From assembly GCF_000735355.1 (NCBI RefSeq), contig NZ_JMPI01000006.1, positions 1 through 64,000 on the forward strand: 64,000 nt of DNA, in the 5' to 3' direction. The position numbers and the translations under genes were made by a program. Source of the DNA: Buttiauxella agrestis ATCC 33320. Lineage in GTDB: Bacteria; Pseudomonadota; Gammaproteobacteria; Enterobacterales; Enterobacteriaceae. Each line of letters opens with the position of its first letter. Within the stretch, counting starts at the first letter, position 1. Shown here in pieces: positions 11,334 through 20,614 of this stretch. Under the pieces are notes generated by a model that was not told where the DNA came from, searched no databases, and saw only the letters and a list, made by a program, of their open reading frames with translations.

Positions 11334-11501
11334 ATAAGTCTGCAAAGGAATTTTGAACCGATAATCCTGATGGATAGAAACAGGATTTCTATGGGCGAAA
11401 CAGCTCACTTTTTAGCTTTTTATTCACAGCAATAGTCTGCCTGCGTTCAGTCATAACTGGCGGGGGCTAGTTATTACAACTGATCAACAGACGAGCGGTG
11501 A
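11334..11501. other. Intergenic region upstream of the TraF-like gene
   Basis: 168 bases without a gene. An imperfect palindrome around 11378-11396 (ATAGAAA / TTTCTAT arms) may end the cupin gene. The promoter of the next gene should lie in the following 100 bases, but I see no convincing -35/-10 pair. Confidence 0.35.
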
Positions 11502-12809
11502 ATGAAAAAAATTAAAACTTTGGTGGCGCTTAGCGCTGCATCTTTATTTGTGGCAAATCCGGTCTTCGCGGCTGGTACCTGGGCTGAAGCACGTAGTGAT
11601 GCAATGGGGGGCACGGGTGTTGCCTCCGGAAGTTACGGAAGTGGTGTTCTCACCAACCCCGCCTTGCTGGCAAAAGCAAAGCAGGATGATACGGTAACGG
11701 TAATTCTGCCTGCGGTCAGCGGTCAAATTACTGATAAAGATAACCTGCAGGATCAGATTGATGAAATTAGCGATACGGTCGATCAATACAAAAACGTTTT
11801 CGACGATCTTACCCTGCAGGATATCCTTTTAAACCCAAATGGTTCACTCAATCAGCTTCAGGGGGCGGCGGGCGATCTGGCTGGTGAACTAAACGATCTG
11901 AAAGGGAAAACCGCAAACGCTAAAGCGGGGGCGAGCATCGCAGTCAGTATTCCGAATGACGTGCTTTCGGTGGCATTTGTTGCAAAAGCTTATGCGCGTG
12001 CGCACGTCAGTTCCTCTATTGATCAACAAGATATTGATTACCTCAACGGCATCGCTAATTCTAATGTTGTTGCAGGCGGAGTGGCGTTGGACGCCGCTAT
12101 TAACGGCTCCGATGCTATTACCAGCCAGCTGAACTCCACCGCCTCAGGCCGCGCCGCTATTGTCTCCGACTATGGCGTGACGCTGGCGAAACAGTTTGAC
12201 CTTGGCGGCGTACCGGTCTCTTTTGGCATCACGCCAAAGCTGCAAAAAACCTGGTTATACAACTACACCACGTCGATCTATTCCTACGACAGCAACGACT
12301 GGAAAAATAGCCGCTATCGTAATGACGACACGGGTTTCAACGTCGATGCGGGCATGGCAGCCGATTTTGGCGAAAACTGGACGGTAGGTTTGAGCGGCCA
12401 GAACCTGGTTTCGCGTGACATTGATACCAAAGACATCTTGATCACCAATGGCAGAACCGGCGAGACGGTCAACTACAAAGACACTTACCAAATTCGTCCG
12501 TTAGTGACCGCAGGTGTCTCCTGGCATAACGACCTCATTACCCTTAGCGCCGATGGCGATCTCACCGAAACCAAAGGCTTCAAAAGCGAAGAAGACTCGC
12601 AGTACGTTGGGGTCGGTGCTGAAATTACGCCGCTGTCATGGCTTGCGGTGCGGGCGGGCTATCGCGCAGATGTTAAAGCAAACGATAGCAACGTCTTTAC
12701 CGGCGGTGTTGGCTTCGCGCCCTTTAATCGCGTGCATGTCGATTTAATGGGGCTGTACGGCGAGGACCAGACCTGGGGTGCAGGCGCACAGCTTAGCGTC
12801 ACCTTCTGA
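11502..12809 (+). CDS. Chromosomal TraF-like outer membrane beta-barrel protein
   Basis: 435 residues with a signal peptide (MKKIKTLVALSAASLFVANPVFA, then AGTWAEARSDAMGGTGVASG). The mature part resembles the family annotated as conjugal transfer protein TraF (TraF_2), whose fold is like FadL/OmpP1 long-chain fatty acid porins. It has the N-terminal DAMGGTGVA segment, a coiled region at about residues 75-150 (DQIDEISDTVDQYKNVFDDL) and C-terminal strands ending GAGAQLSVTF with a terminal Phe. There are no conjugation genes around it, so the name says nothing about its job here. The outer membrane location is inferred from signal peptide and strand pattern. It lies between a cupin gene and dusA and is missing from E. 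coli K-12. Confidence 0.75.
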   Translation: MKKIKTLVALSAASLFVANPVFAAGTWAEARSDAMGGTGVASGSYGSGVLTNPALLAKAKQDDTVTVILPAVSGQITDKDNLQDQIDEISDTVDQYKNVFDDLTLQDILLNPNGSLNQLQGAAGDLAGELNDLKGKTANAKAGASIAVSIPNDVLSVAFVAKAYARAHVSSSIDQQDIDYLNGIANSNVVAGGVALDAAINGSDAITSQLNSTASGRAAIVSDYGVTLAKQFDLGGVPVSFGITPKLQKTWLYNYTTSIYSYDSNDWKNSRYRNDDTGFNVDAGMAADFGENWTVGLSGQNLVSRDIDTKDILITNGRTGETVNYKDTYQIRPLVTAGVSWHNDLITLSADGDLTETKGFKSEEDSQYVGVGAEITPLSWLAVRAGYRADVKANDSNVFTGGVGFAPFNRVHVDLMGLYGEDQTWGAGAQLSVTF

Positions 12810-12819
12810 TAAAAATAGC

Positions 12820-12845
12820 CGTCGGGACGAGCAGGTGTCCCGACG
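12820..12845 (+). terminator. Hairpin after the TraF-like gene
   Basis: 9-bp stem CGTCGGGAC / GTCCCGACG with an 8-base loop, ten bases after the stop. The downstream CTGCTTTATG is only weakly T-rich, so it is a probable but not strong terminator. Confidence 0.6.
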
Positions 12846-12853
12846 CTGCTTTA

Positions 12854-12862
12854 TGCTATAGT
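12854..12862 (+). promoter_or_regulatory. Probable extended -10 promoter of dusA
   Basis: TGCTATAGT is an extended -10 element (TGn plus TATAGT) located 42 bases before the dusA start codon. No good -35 element is visible because the upstream hairpin occupies that position. Confidence 0.45.
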
Positions 12863-12903
12863 ACCGACCCTTTTTTAACCGTAGCCCGTAAACGCCAGTG
12901 CCT

Positions 12904-13902
12904 ATGTCCTCACAAATCAGCCAGACTCCATTCCAGCCACATCGTTTTTCTATTGCACCGATGCTCGACTGGACCGATCGCCACTGCCGTTATTTCTTGC
13001 GTCAGTTATCAAGCCAGACACTGCTGTACACCGAAATGGTGACCACCGGTGCGATTATTCACGGCAAAGGGGATTATCTGGCGTACAGCGAAGACGAGCA
13101 TCCCATCGCTTTGCAATTAGGCGGAAGTGACCCGGCCGCGCTGGCACAATGCGCGAAACTGGCTGAAGAACGTGGCTACGATGAAATTAACCTGAACGTC
13201 GGTTGCCCGTCGGATCGGGTGCAAAACGGTATGTTCGGCGCATGTCTGATGGCGGATGCGCAGCGCGTTGCTGATTGCATTAAAGCGATGCGCGACGTGG
13301 TATCTATCCCTGTCACCGTCAAAACGCGTATCGGCATTGATGACCAGGACAGTTACGAATTTTTGTGTGATTTTATCGGTACGGTTGCCGGGAAGGGCGA
13401 ATGTGAAATGTTCATCATTCATGCCCGTAAAGCCTGGCTTTCGGGTTTAAGCCCGAAGGAAAACCGTGAAATTCCACCGCTGGATTACCCGCGTGTCTAT
13501 CAGTTGAAGCGTGATTTTGCGCATTTAACGATGTCGATTAACGGCGGTATCAAATCGCTGGAAGAAGCGAAAGCGCATCTCGAACATATGGATGGCGTGA
13601 TGGTTGGGCGCGAAGCCTATCAAAACCCAGGCCTGCTGACGGCGGTTGATCGTGAGATTTTTGGCATTGACTCGCAAGAAGTCGACACCGTTGCGGCGGT
13701 TCGCGCCATGTACCCGTACATCGAGCGTGAACTGGCAAACGGCACTTACTTAGGCCATGTCACTCGCCATATGCTCGGTCTGTTCCAGGGGATCCCCGGT
13801 GCGCGCCAGTGGCGTCGTTACCTGAGCGAAAACGCCCATAAAGCAGGTGCCGGAATTGATGTTGTAGAACATGCACTGTCATTGGTTGCCGACAAACGCT
13901 AG
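12904..13902 (+). CDS. dusA: tRNA-dihydrouridine(20/20a) synthase DusA
   Basis: Flavoenzyme that reduces uridines 20 and 20a in the tRNA D-loop using NADPH. The start is set at the ATG at 12904; an in-frame GTG at 12898 is less likely. Conserved blocks are [40 protein letters not shown], the active-site cysteine in [52 protein letters not shown], and [13 protein letters not shown] for FMN phosphate binding. 332 residues. The dusA gene is a known integration site for prophages and islands in other genomes, but here nothing is inserted in it and the C-terminus (ALSLVADKR) is intact. Confidence 0.96.
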   Translation: MSSQISQTPFQPHRFSIAPMLDWTDRHCRYFLRQLSSQTLLYTEMVTTGAIIHGKGDYLAYSEDEHPIALQLGGSDPAALAQCAKLAEERGYDEINLNVGCPSDRVQNGMFGACLMADAQRVADCIKAMRDVVSIPVTVKTRIGIDDQDSYEFLCDFIGTVAGKGECEMFIIHARKAWLSGLSPKENREIPPLDYPRVYQLKRDFAHLTMSINGGIKSLEEAKAHLEHMDGVMVGREAYQNPGLLTAVDREIFGIDSQEVDTVAAVRAMYPYIERELANGTYLGHVTRHMLGLFQGIPGARQWRRYLSENAHKAGAGIDVVEHALSLVADKR

Positions 13903-14082
13903 GTTTTGTTTGTAATAACCCGGCAGATTGCTCAGGTATTGCGGAGTTGATCACAACCTCGCATCTTTCTGGCTAAGTTTGCGGGTCGCGGGATATCAAT
14001 TATTTACCAAACCTGACATTATTAACGGGTTGCGAAAACACGAATTCATCGCGCTGTACCCTACATACCGTGCGAACAAAAA
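13903..14082. other. dusA-qorA intergenic region; pspG absent
   Basis: In E. coli this gap holds pspG, the small phage shock membrane protein. The only open frame here (13928-14131) encodes no hydrophobic helix and runs into the qorA terminator, so it is not pspG and is probably not a gene. I see no other feature. Confidence 0.6.
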
Positions 14083-14110
14083 AAGAATGGGCTTCCCTCG
14101 GGAGGCCCAA
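14083..14110 (-). terminator. qorA rho-independent terminator
   Basis: Read on the minus strand, GGGCCTCCC / GGGAAGCCC forms a stem with a very short loop, extended by AAGAAT / ATTCTT, and is followed by a run of T (plus-strand A-run at about 14078-14084). It lies seven bases after the qorA stop. Confidence 0.85.
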
Positions 14111-14116
14111 ATTCTT

Positions 14117-15100
14117 TTATGGAATCAGTAAACTAGAGCCTTGTGTGCTGCGGCTCTCCAGCGTTGTATGAGCCTGAGCGGCATCGCTCAAGGCAAACTT
14201 CTGGTTATCAGACACATCGACTTTTATCACGCCGCTGGCAATCAACGAGAACAGTTCGTTGCAGGCTTCCTCAAGCTCTTCACGCGTGGTCACGTAACCA
14301 TTTAGTGACGGACGAGTAACATACAGCGAGCCTTTCTGGTTCAAAATGCCCAGATTCACACCCGTAACCGGGCCGGAGGAGTTGCCAAAACTCACCATCA
14401 AACCCTGGCGCTGAAGACAATCCAGCGATGATTCCCAGGTATCTTTCCCAACCGAGTCATAAACCACCGCCACTTTTTTGCCGCCGGTAATCTCTTTTAC
14501 CCGCTCGACAAGATTCTCTTCGCGATAGTTAATGGTCTGCCAGGCGCCGGCTTGTTTGGCGCTTTCTGCTTTTTGCGCAGAGCCGACCGTACCGATTAAT
14601 TTGGCACCCAACGCTTTCGCCCACTGGCAGGCGATCAGCCCAACGCCACCGGCCGCAGCATGGAATAAGAAAACTTCATTGGCTTTGATATCGTAGGTTT
14701 TACGCAGCAGATAATAGACCGTCAGACCTTTCAGGAATGACGCTGCGGCTTGTTCAAAAGAGATAGCATCAGGAAGTTTTGCGGCTTTATCGGCGGGCAC
14801 ATTATGCACGCTGCTGTATGCGCCAAGCCCGGACTGCGCGTACACCACTCGGTCGCCGACTTTAAGATGTGTTACCGCACTGCCAACTTTAGTCACGACC
14901 CCTGCAGCTTCTGTACCGAGGCCGCTGGGTAGCATCGGCGGTGGGTATAAACCGCTGCGAATGTATGTATCAATGTAGTTGATACCAATCGCTTTATTCT
15001 CAACTTGCACTTCGTGCTCTGCGGGGGCCGTTGGGGTGAATTCCGCGACTTTTAGCACTTCAGGCCCGCCGTGTTGACTAAATTCAATGCGTGTTGCCAT
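14117..15100 (-). CDS. qorA: NADPH:quinone oxidoreductase QorA
   Basis: Zeta-crystallin type medium-chain dehydrogenase/reductase that reduces quinones by one electron with NADPH; it has no catalytic zinc. 327 residues, the family length. Visible motifs are GLGTEAAGVVTKVG near residue 60, the dinucleotide-binding loop HAAAGGVGLIACQWAKALGAKLIGTVGSAQK near residues 145-175, and the C-terminal LESRSTQGSSLLIP. The start at 15100 has an AAGGAG sequence just upstream. It is divergent from dnaB, as in E. coli. Confidence 0.95.
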   Translation of the reverse strand: MATRIEFSQHGGPEVLKVAEFTPTAPAEHEVQVENKAIGINYIDTYIRSGLYPPPMLPSGLGTEAAGVVTKVGSAVTHLKVGDRVVYAQSGLGAYSSVHNVPADKAAKLPDAISFEQAAASFLKGLTVYYLLRKTYDIKANEVFLFHAAAGGVGLIACQWAKALGAKLIGTVGSAQKAESAKQAGAWQTINYREENLVERVKEITGGKKVAVVYDSVGKDTWESSLDCLQRQGLMVSFGNSSGPVTGVNLGILNQKGSLYVTRPSLNGYVTTREELEEACNELFSLIASGVIKVDVSDNQKFALSDAAQAHTTLESRSTQGSSLLIP

Positions 15101-15178
15101 GAGAACTCCTTCTGTTTCCTCGGAGGGAGATAGAGTAAACTCTCGTCTCTCTTATCTGATTTTGGTAACTCCCTCACT

Positions 15179-16585
15179 ATGGCAGGAAATAAACCCTTCA
15201 ACAAACCGAAAGAACCCCGCGATCGTCAGATGGAAGGGCTGAAAATGCCGCCACATTCTCTGGAAGCGGAGCAGTCGGTGTTGGGCGGTTTAATGCTGGA
15301 CAACGAACGCTGGGATAACGTTTCTGAGCGCGTCGTGGCTAACGATTTTTTCAGCCGTCCACACCGCATGATCTTCACCGAGATGCAGCGTTTGCTCGAA
15401 ATGAGCAAGCCCATCGATCTGATCACGCTTTCTGAATCTCTTGAACTTCAGGGCAATCTGGAAAGCGTTGGCGGTTTCGCCTATCTGGCCGAATTATCAA
15501 AAAACACGCCAAGTGCGGCGAACATTAGCGCTTACGCCGATATCGTGCGTGAACGTGCCGTAGTTCGTGAAATGATTTCTGTGGCGAATGAAATCGCCGA
15601 TGCCGGTTACGATCCGCAAGGGCGCACCAGCGAAGACTTGCTCGACCTCGCCGAATCCCGCGTGTTCCAGATTGCTGAGAGCCGCGCGAATAAAGACGAA
15701 GGGCCAAAAAGTATCGACCAAATCCTCGAAGCGACAGTCTCGCGTATCGAAACGCTTTACCAGACGCCGCACGATGGCGTAACAGGCGTGGATACGGGCT
15801 ACCAGGATTTGAACAAGAAAACAGCAGGTCTGCAAAAATCGGATCTGATCATCGTGGCGGCGCGTCCGTCGATGGGTAAAACCACGTTTGCGATGAACTT
15901 GTGCGAAAACGCCGCGATGTTGCAGGAAAAACCGGTTCTCATTTTCAGCCTCGAGATGCCCGGCGAACAAATCATGATGCGTATGCTGGCGTCGCTGTCA
16001 CGCGTTGACCAGACCAAAATCCGTACCGGTCAGCTCGATGATGAAGACTGGGCGCGAATTTCCAGCACCATGGGCATCTTGCTTGAAAAACGCAACATGT
16101 ACATTGATGACTCATCCGGCCTGACGCCAACGGAAGTGCGTTCACGTGCGCGCCGTATCTACCGCGAACATGGCGGCCTGAGCCTGATCATGATCGACTA
16201 CCTGCAATTGATGCGTGTGCCGTCGCTGTCTGATAACCGTACGCTGGAAATCGCCGAGATTTCGCGCTCGCTCAAAGCGTTGGCAAAAGAGCTACAGGTG
16301 CCGGTGGTGGCGCTCTCGCAGCTTAACCGTTCTTTGGAGCAACGTGCTGATAAACGCCCGGTCAACTCCGACTTACGTGAATCCGGCTCTATCGAGCAGG
16401 ATGCCGACTTGATTATGTTTATCTATCGTGACGAAGTTTATAACGACAACAGTGACGAGAAAGGCATCGCGCAAATCATCCTCGGCAAGCAGCGTAACGG
16501 CCCAATCGGTACCGTGCGCCTGACGTTTAACGGGCAGTTCTCGCGCTTCGATAACTATGCTGGTCCTCAATACGACGAAGATTAA
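15179..16585 (+). CDS. dnaB: Replicative DNA helicase DnaB
   Basis: Hexameric 5'-3' helicase that unwinds the replication fork and recruits primase. The 468-residue protein is three shorter than E. coli DnaB, with the difference in the variable N-terminal tail. The N-terminal domain starts [24 protein letters not shown]. The RecA-like motor domain has Walker A ([13 protein letters not shown], about residues 226-238), Walker B ([10 protein letters not shown]), and the [11 protein letters not shown] and [13 protein letters not shown] arginine-finger blocks. No intein interrupts it. An ERIC element begins one base after the stop codon. Confidence 0.98.
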   Translation: MAGNKPFNKPKEPRDRQMEGLKMPPHSLEAEQSVLGGLMLDNERWDNVSERVVANDFFSRPHRMIFTEMQRLLEMSKPIDLITLSESLELQGNLESVGGFAYLAELSKNTPSAANISAYADIVRERAVVREMISVANEIADAGYDPQGRTSEDLLDLAESRVFQIAESRANKDEGPKSIDQILEATVSRIETLYQTPHDGVTGVDTGYQDLNKKTAGLQKSDLIIVAARPSMGKTTFAMNLCENAAMLQEKPVLIFSLEMPGEQIMMRMLASLSRVDQTKIRTGQLDDEDWARISSTMGILLEKRNMYIDDSSGLTPTEVRSRARRIYREHGGLSLIMIDYLQLMRVPSLSDNRTLEIAEISRSLKALAKELQVPVVALSQLNRSLEQRADKRPVNSDLRESGSIEQDADLIMFIYRDEVYNDNSDEKGIAQIILGKQRNGPIGTVRLTFNGQFSRFDNYAGPQYDED

Positions 16586-16710
16586 ATCCTCGTTATCCTT
16601 CACGCTGCAAGTGCGTTGGCTGCACTCGCTTACCCCAATCGCTTACTTGTGTAAGCTCATGGGGATTCACGAGTTTGCCGCCTTCTTGCAGCCCGAATGA
16701 TTTAGAGGAT
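16586..16710. repeat. ERIC element 1 (dnaB-alr)
   Basis: A 125-bp imperfect palindrome ending in ATCCTC / GAGGAT, with the ERIC core CGCTTACTTGTGTAAGCTCATGG at its centre (compare the ERIC consensus TTACATAAGTAAGTGACTGG). It fills most of the dnaB-alr gap, so transcripts reading out of dnaB carry it. It shares its structure with the elements at 19973, 38356, 40385 and 61306. Confidence 0.88.
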
Positions 16711-16755
16711 TTGGGCATTCCAATTCCATATACAAAAATTTCGCAAGGAACGAAC

Positions 16756-17835
16756 ATGCAAGCGGCAACCGTAAAAATTAACCGCCGCGCTCTGCGACAC
16801 AACCTGCAACGTCTGCGCGAACTGGCTCCAGCCAGCCGTATGGTGGCGGTTGTGAAAGCAAACGCATACGGGCATGGTCTGCTGGAGACGGCCCTTACCC
16901 TGACTGATGCCGATGCTTTCGGCGTTGCCCGTCTTGAAGAAGGTGTTCGGTTGCGTGCAGGGGGAATTACCCAGCCCATTCTGCTGCTCGAAGGTTTCTT
17001 CAATGCAAGCGACCTGCCGACGATTGCCGGGCAGAATTTCCAGACTGCCGTCCACTGTATTGAACAGCTCGAAGCGCTGGAGCAGGCCGAGTTAAGCCAT
17101 CCGATTACCGTGTGGATGAAGCTGGATACCGGCATGCACCGCTTGGGCATCTTGCCTGAAGAAGCAGAAGCCTTTTATCAGCGCCTTTGCCGCTGTAAAA
17201 ACGTCAGCCAGCCGGTAAATATCGTTAGTCATTTTGCGCGTGCTGATGAGCCGGAATCTGACGCCACGCTGCGCCAGCTCGATATTTTCAATTCATTTAC
17301 CGCAGGCAAACCAGGGGAGCGTTCCATTGGCGCATCTGGCGGCATCCTGTTGTGGCCGGACTCGCATCTGGACTGGGTTCGCCCTGGCATTATCTTGTAC
17401 GGCGTTTCTCCGGTGGAGCAAAAACCGTGGGGCACCGATTTTGGTTTTCAGCCGGTGATGTCTCTTACTTCCAGCCTGATTGCCGTTCGCGAACACAAAG
17501 CGGGCGAAGCGGTAGGTTACGGCGGCACCTGGATTGCGCAGCGCGATACCCGCCTGGGTGTGGTGGCGATTGGTTACGGCGACGGTTATCCACGCGCAGC
17601 ACCATCCGGTACGCCAGTGCTGGTCAATGGCCGCGAAGTGCCGATTGTCGGGCGTGTTGCCATGGACATGATTTGTGTCGATCTTGGCCCGAACTCAGCA
17701 GACAAAGTGGGTGATAGCGTGGTGATGTGGGGCGATAACCTGCCGGTTGAACGCATTGCGGAAATCACAAAAGTGAGTGCTTACGAACTTATCACGCGCC
17801 TGACTTCAAGGGTAGCGATGGAGTATCTGGACTAG
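16756..17835 (+). CDS. alr: Alanine racemase Alr (PLP enzyme)
   Basis: Biosynthetic alanine racemase that makes D-alanine for peptidoglycan. The ATG at 16756 follows AAGGAA (16745-16750) and gives 359 residues, the E. coli length; the longer frame from 16675 runs through the ERIC element and is rejected. PLP is bound by Lys34 in [12 protein letters not shown]. The second catalytic residue, the tyrosine of the C-terminal domain, is in [10 protein letters not shown] (about residue 255). [15 protein letters not shown] and [13 protein letters not shown] complete the active site. tyrB follows after 59 bases. Confidence 0.96.
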   Translation: MQAATVKINRRALRHNLQRLRELAPASRMVAVVKANAYGHGLLETALTLTDADAFGVARLEEGVRLRAGGITQPILLLEGFFNASDLPTIAGQNFQTAVHCIEQLEALEQAELSHPITVWMKLDTGMHRLGILPEEAEAFYQRLCRCKNVSQPVNIVSHFARADEPESDATLRQLDIFNSFTAGKPGERSIGASGGILLWPDSHLDWVRPGIILYGVSPVEQKPWGTDFGFQPVMSLTSSLIAVREHKAGEAVGYGGTWIAQRDTRLGVVAIGYGDGYPRAAPSGTPVLVNGREVPIVGRVAMDMICVDLGPNSADKVGDSVVMWGDNLPVERIAEITKVSAYELITRLTSRVAMEYLD

Positions 17836-17844
17836 TTGTCCTTC

Positions 17845-17883
17845 CCTGGTTTACATTGGTTGTTCGCGACACTGTAAACCAGG
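17845..17883 (+). promoter_or_regulatory. Inverted repeat covering the tyrB ribosome binding site
   Basis: Perfect 11-bp arms CCTGGTTTACA (17845-17855) and TGTAAACCAGG (17873-17883) with a 17-base loop. The right arm contains the first bases of the AGGAGA Shine-Dalgarno of tyrB. The hexamers TTTACA and TGTAAA are those of a TyrR box but in the opposite order, so this is either an mRNA hairpin controlling translation or a protein-binding palindrome. Confidence 0.6.
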
Positions 17884-17894
17884 AGAACCTCACC

Positions 17895-19088
17895 GTGTTT
17901 CAAAAAGTTGACGCCTATGCTGGCGACCCAATCCTTTCCCTTATGGAACGTTTCAAAGTTGATCCGCGTAGCGACAAGGTAAACCTCAGCATTGGCCTCT
18001 ATTACGACGAAAATGGGGTCATCCCGCAGTTACAGGCTGTCGCTCAGGCAGAAGAACGTCTGAATTCTCAACCACATGGCGCATCGATTTACCTGCCGAT
18101 GGAAGGCCTGAATACCTACCGCAGCGCGATTGCTCCGTTGCTGTTTGGGGCAGATCACCCGGCTTTGCTCGAAGGGCGTATCGCGACGATTCAAACACTT
18201 GGCGGCTCTGGTGCGTTAAAAGTCGGTGCAGACTTCCTGAAAACTTATTTCCCAAATTCGCAGGTCTGGGTCAGCGACCCGACCTGGGAAAACCATGTCG
18301 CTATCTTCGGCGGTGCCGGTTTTGAAGTGAACACTTATCCATGGTTCGATACCGAAACCAATGGCGTGCGCTTCGAGGCATTGCTGGAAACGCTGAATAC
18401 GCTGCCAGCACAAAGCATTGTGCTGCTGCATCCATGCTGCCATAACCCGACAGGTTCTGACCTGACTGATGCGCAGTGGGATGTGGTGGTCGAAATCCTC
18501 AAAGCTCGCGAACTGATTCCTTTCCTCGACATCGCCTATCAGGGCTTTGGCGCGGGTATGGAACAAGACGCTTACGCGATTCGGGCGATAGCCAGCGCCG
18601 GGTTGCCTGCATTGGTCAGCAACTCTTTCTCCAAAATTTTCTCAATGTATGGCGAACGTGTCGGCGGGCTGTCGGTGGTCTGTGAAAACACCGAAACCGC
18701 AAGCCGCGTGCTGGGCCAACTGAAAGCGACCGTGCGCCGTAACTACTCCAGCCCGCCAAACTTTGGCGCGCAGGTTGTGGCTTTGGTGCTCAATGACGAA
18801 CAACTGAAAGCTAACTGGCTGGCGGAAGTCGAAACCATGCGCCGCCGTATTCTCGATATGCGCCAGGCACTGGTTTCTGTTCTGAAAGCTGAAATGCCAG
18901 ACCGCAATTTTGACTACCTGCTGCAACAACGCGGGATGTTCAGCTACACCGGTTTGAGCGCGGAACAGGTTGACCGCCTGCGTGATGAGTTTGGTGTCTA
19001 TCTGATTGCCAGCGGACGCATGTGTGTTGCCGGGTTGAACAGCAACAACGTGCAACGCGTAGCGCAGGCGTTTGCCGCAGTAATGTAA
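17895..19088 (+). CDS. tyrB: Tyrosine (aromatic amino acid) aminotransferase TyrB
   Basis: PLP-dependent transaminase for the last step of tyrosine and phenylalanine synthesis, also acting on leucine and aspartate. The start is GTG at 17895, preceded by AGGAGA (17881-17886). This gives 397 residues and an N-terminus [19 protein letters not shown] that aligns with E. coli TyrB; the longer frame from 17856 has no support. The PLP lysine is in [17 protein letters not shown]. Other class I motifs are [25 protein letters not shown], and the carboxylate-binding arginine in [11 protein letters not shown]. Control may involve the palindrome that covers the ribosome binding site. Confidence 0.96.
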   Translation: MFQKVDAYAGDPILSLMERFKVDPRSDKVNLSIGLYYDENGVIPQLQAVAQAEERLNSQPHGASIYLPMEGLNTYRSAIAPLLFGADHPALLEGRIATIQTLGGSGALKVGADFLKTYFPNSQVWVSDPTWENHVAIFGGAGFEVNTYPWFDTETNGVRFEALLETLNTLPAQSIVLLHPCCHNPTGSDLTDAQWDVVVEILKARELIPFLDIAYQGFGAGMEQDAYAIRAIASAGLPALVSNSFSKIFSMYGERVGGLSVVCENTETASRVLGQLKATVRRNYSSPPNFGAQVVALVLNDEQLKANWLAEVETMRRRILDMRQALVSVLKAEMPDRNFDYLLQQRGMFSYTGLSAEQVDRLRDEFGVYLIASGRMCVAGLNSNNVQRVAQAFAAVM

Positions 19089-19111
19089 GTACTCACTTAC
19101 TTTGTTCCCCG

Positions 19112-19139
19112 AAAGGCGATGTGTGATCATCGCCTTTTT
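19112..19139 (+). terminator. tyrB rho-independent terminator
   Basis: 10-bp stem AAAGGCGATG / CATCGCCTTT with loop TGTGAT, running into TTTTT (19135-19139). Confidence 0.9.
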
Positions 19140-19258
19140 CTATGACAAATCTTGAAAAAAACCTTTCTCTGGCGCTTAGGCCTCGGTATTGTCGATCTGA
19201 TTTTTGACCACTTGTTCCGATTTATAATCATAAAAATTAACGAGAAAGAGGGAAAATA

Positions 19259-19972
19259 ATGCGTAAGCTAACGATGGCACTCAGTGCCGCGTGTTTGTTA
19301 CTTGGATTGAATCAGTCTGCTCTCGCAAAAGAATCAGCTCCCGCTCCACTGAATCCTGGCGTTACTGTTGCGCAACTCGCGCAGCAAGTTCCTGTGCACT
19401 GGGTGTCGGTCGCACAAATCGAAAATAGCCTGTTAGGGCGTGCGCCGATGGCGGTAGGTTTTGATATCGACGACACGGTTCTGTTCTCAAGCCCTGGCTT
19501 CTATCGCGGGCAAAAAGAGTATTCACCAGGTAAACAGGATTACCTGAAAAACCCAGCATTCTGGGAAAAAATGAACAACGGCTGGGATGATTTCAGCATG
19601 CCAAAAGAGGTGGCGAAAAACCTGATAGCCATGCACCTCAAACGTGGCGACAGCATTTATTTCGTCACTGGCCGCAGCCCGACCAAAACAGAAACCGTGA
19701 CTAAAACGCTGCAAAATGATTTCCAGATCCCGCAGGCTAGTGTGAACCCGGTTATCTTTGCGGGCGACCAGCCAGGGCAAAACACCAAAACGCAGTGGCT
19801 GAAAGATAAGAAAATCAAAGTGTTTTACGGCGATTCAGACGGTGATATTACTGCCGCGCAGGATGTAGGCGCGCGCGGTATTCGTCTGTTACGTGCTTCT
19901 AACTCCAGCTATCAACCATTGCCAAAAGCAGGGGCATTTGGCGAAGAGGTTATCGTTAACTCCGAATACTAA
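19259..19972 (+). CDS. aphA: Class B acid phosphatase AphA
   Basis: Periplasmic non-specific acid phosphatase and phosphotransferase of the HAD (DDDD) superfamily. 237 residues with a signal peptide cleaved after ALA at residue 23. The nucleophile motif is FDIDDT (residues 68-73, Asp69 and Asp71). HAD motif II is the Thr in [11 protein letters not shown], and motif IV is YGDSDGDI. The ribosome binding site is GAGAAAGAGGG upstream of 19259. Downstream, yjbQ of the E. coli order is missing and an ERIC element begins directly after the stop. Confidence 0.95.
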   Translation: MRKLTMALSAACLLLGLNQSALAKESAPAPLNPGVTVAQLAQQVPVHWVSVAQIENSLLGRAPMAVGFDIDDTVLFSSPGFYRGQKEYSPGKQDYLKNPAFWEKMNNGWDDFSMPKEVAKNLIAMHLKRGDSIYFVTGRSPTKTETVTKTLQNDFQIPQASVNPVIFAGDQPGQNTKTQWLKDKKIKVFYGDSDGDITAAQDVGARGIRLLRASNSSYQPLPKAGAFGEEVIVNSEY

Positions 19973-20100
19973 TTTTACCCGTCATACTTCAAGCCGCAGG
20001 TGCGTTGGCTACACTCACTCACCCCAGTCACTTACTTTAGTAAGTGACTGGGGTGAGTTCACTTGCCGCCTTTCTTCAGCTCGAATTATTTAGGGTAAAA
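19973..20100. repeat. ERIC element 2 (aphA-yjbR)
   Basis: 128 bp bounded by TTTTACCC / GGGTAAAA. The centre is a near-perfect palindrome, CCAGTCACTTACTTTAGTAAGTGACTGG, which includes the 22-base ERIC primer core. It starts at the base after the aphA stop and may serve as its terminator region. It also occupies the place where yjbQ stands in E. coli. Confidence 0.93.
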
Positions 20101-20260
20101 TCGGTTTTAATGACGCTATACCCATCCCGCTGCCGTTTTTTTCATCAAAATTTCCCCGTTGAGTTTTACCTTTTGGCGAGTTGCTCGCACACTTAGAGGT
20201 GCCGGTTTCTTAAACTGGCTAGCACATCCTTTTCACGGGAGTCTCTCAAGGGGAATTAAA

Positions 20261-20614
20261 ATGACCAATTCGGAGTTATTGCAATACTGCATGAACAAGC
20301 CCGGAGCCGAACAAGCGGTTCATAGCGACTGGAAGGCGACACAAATCAAAGTGGCGGATGTGATGTATGCGATGGTGCATGACGTGGAAGCGCGCCCGGC
20401 AGTGTCGTTAAAGGCAAGCCCGGCACTTGCCGACTTATTACGTGAACAACATAGTGATGTGCATCCTAGCGCGCATTTGAATAAAGCGCACTGGAGCACG
20501 CTTTACCTGGATGGCACACTTCCTGACTCGCAGATTTACTACCTGGTGGATGCTTCGTATCAGCAGGCATTATCGCTGCTGCCCCAGGAAACCAGGCAGC
20601 AGCTTTCTGACTGA
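20261..20614 (+). CDS. yjbR: MmcQ/YjbR family DNA-binding protein
   Basis: A 117-residue protein of the MmcQ/YjbR family (118 in E. coli), with a double-wing DNA-binding-like fold and no established cellular role. The ATG at 20261 has AAGGGGAA upstream and yields MTNSELLQYCMNKPGAEQ, matching E. coli; the longer frame from 20159 is rejected. The family's hallmarks HLNKAHWSTLYLDG and IYYLVDASYQQA are present. It is convergent with uvrA, and the two stop codons abut without any spacer. Confidence 0.93.
   Translation: MTNSELLQYCMNKPGAEQAVHSDWKATQIKVADVMYAMVHDVEARPAVSLKASPALADLLREQHSDVHPSAHLNKAHWSTLYLDGTLPDSQIYYLVDASYQQALSLLPQETRQQLSD

Noticed and set aside
12898-13902. dusA as an occupied attachment site of an island
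   Set aside because: The gene has an intact C-terminus and is followed directly by qorA; no integrase gene is near.
13928-14131. Open frame of 67 codons after dusA as pspG or a small gene
   Set aside because: It has no membrane helix, no ribosome binding site, and runs through the qorA terminator.
15179-16585. Possible intein or insertion in dnaB
   Set aside because: The protein is 468 residues, collinear with E. coli DnaB, with uninterrupted Walker A and B motifs.
17845-17883. Palindrome before tyrB as an alr terminator
   Set aside because: There is no T tract after it; it is followed directly by the Shine-Dalgarno and start codon of tyrB.
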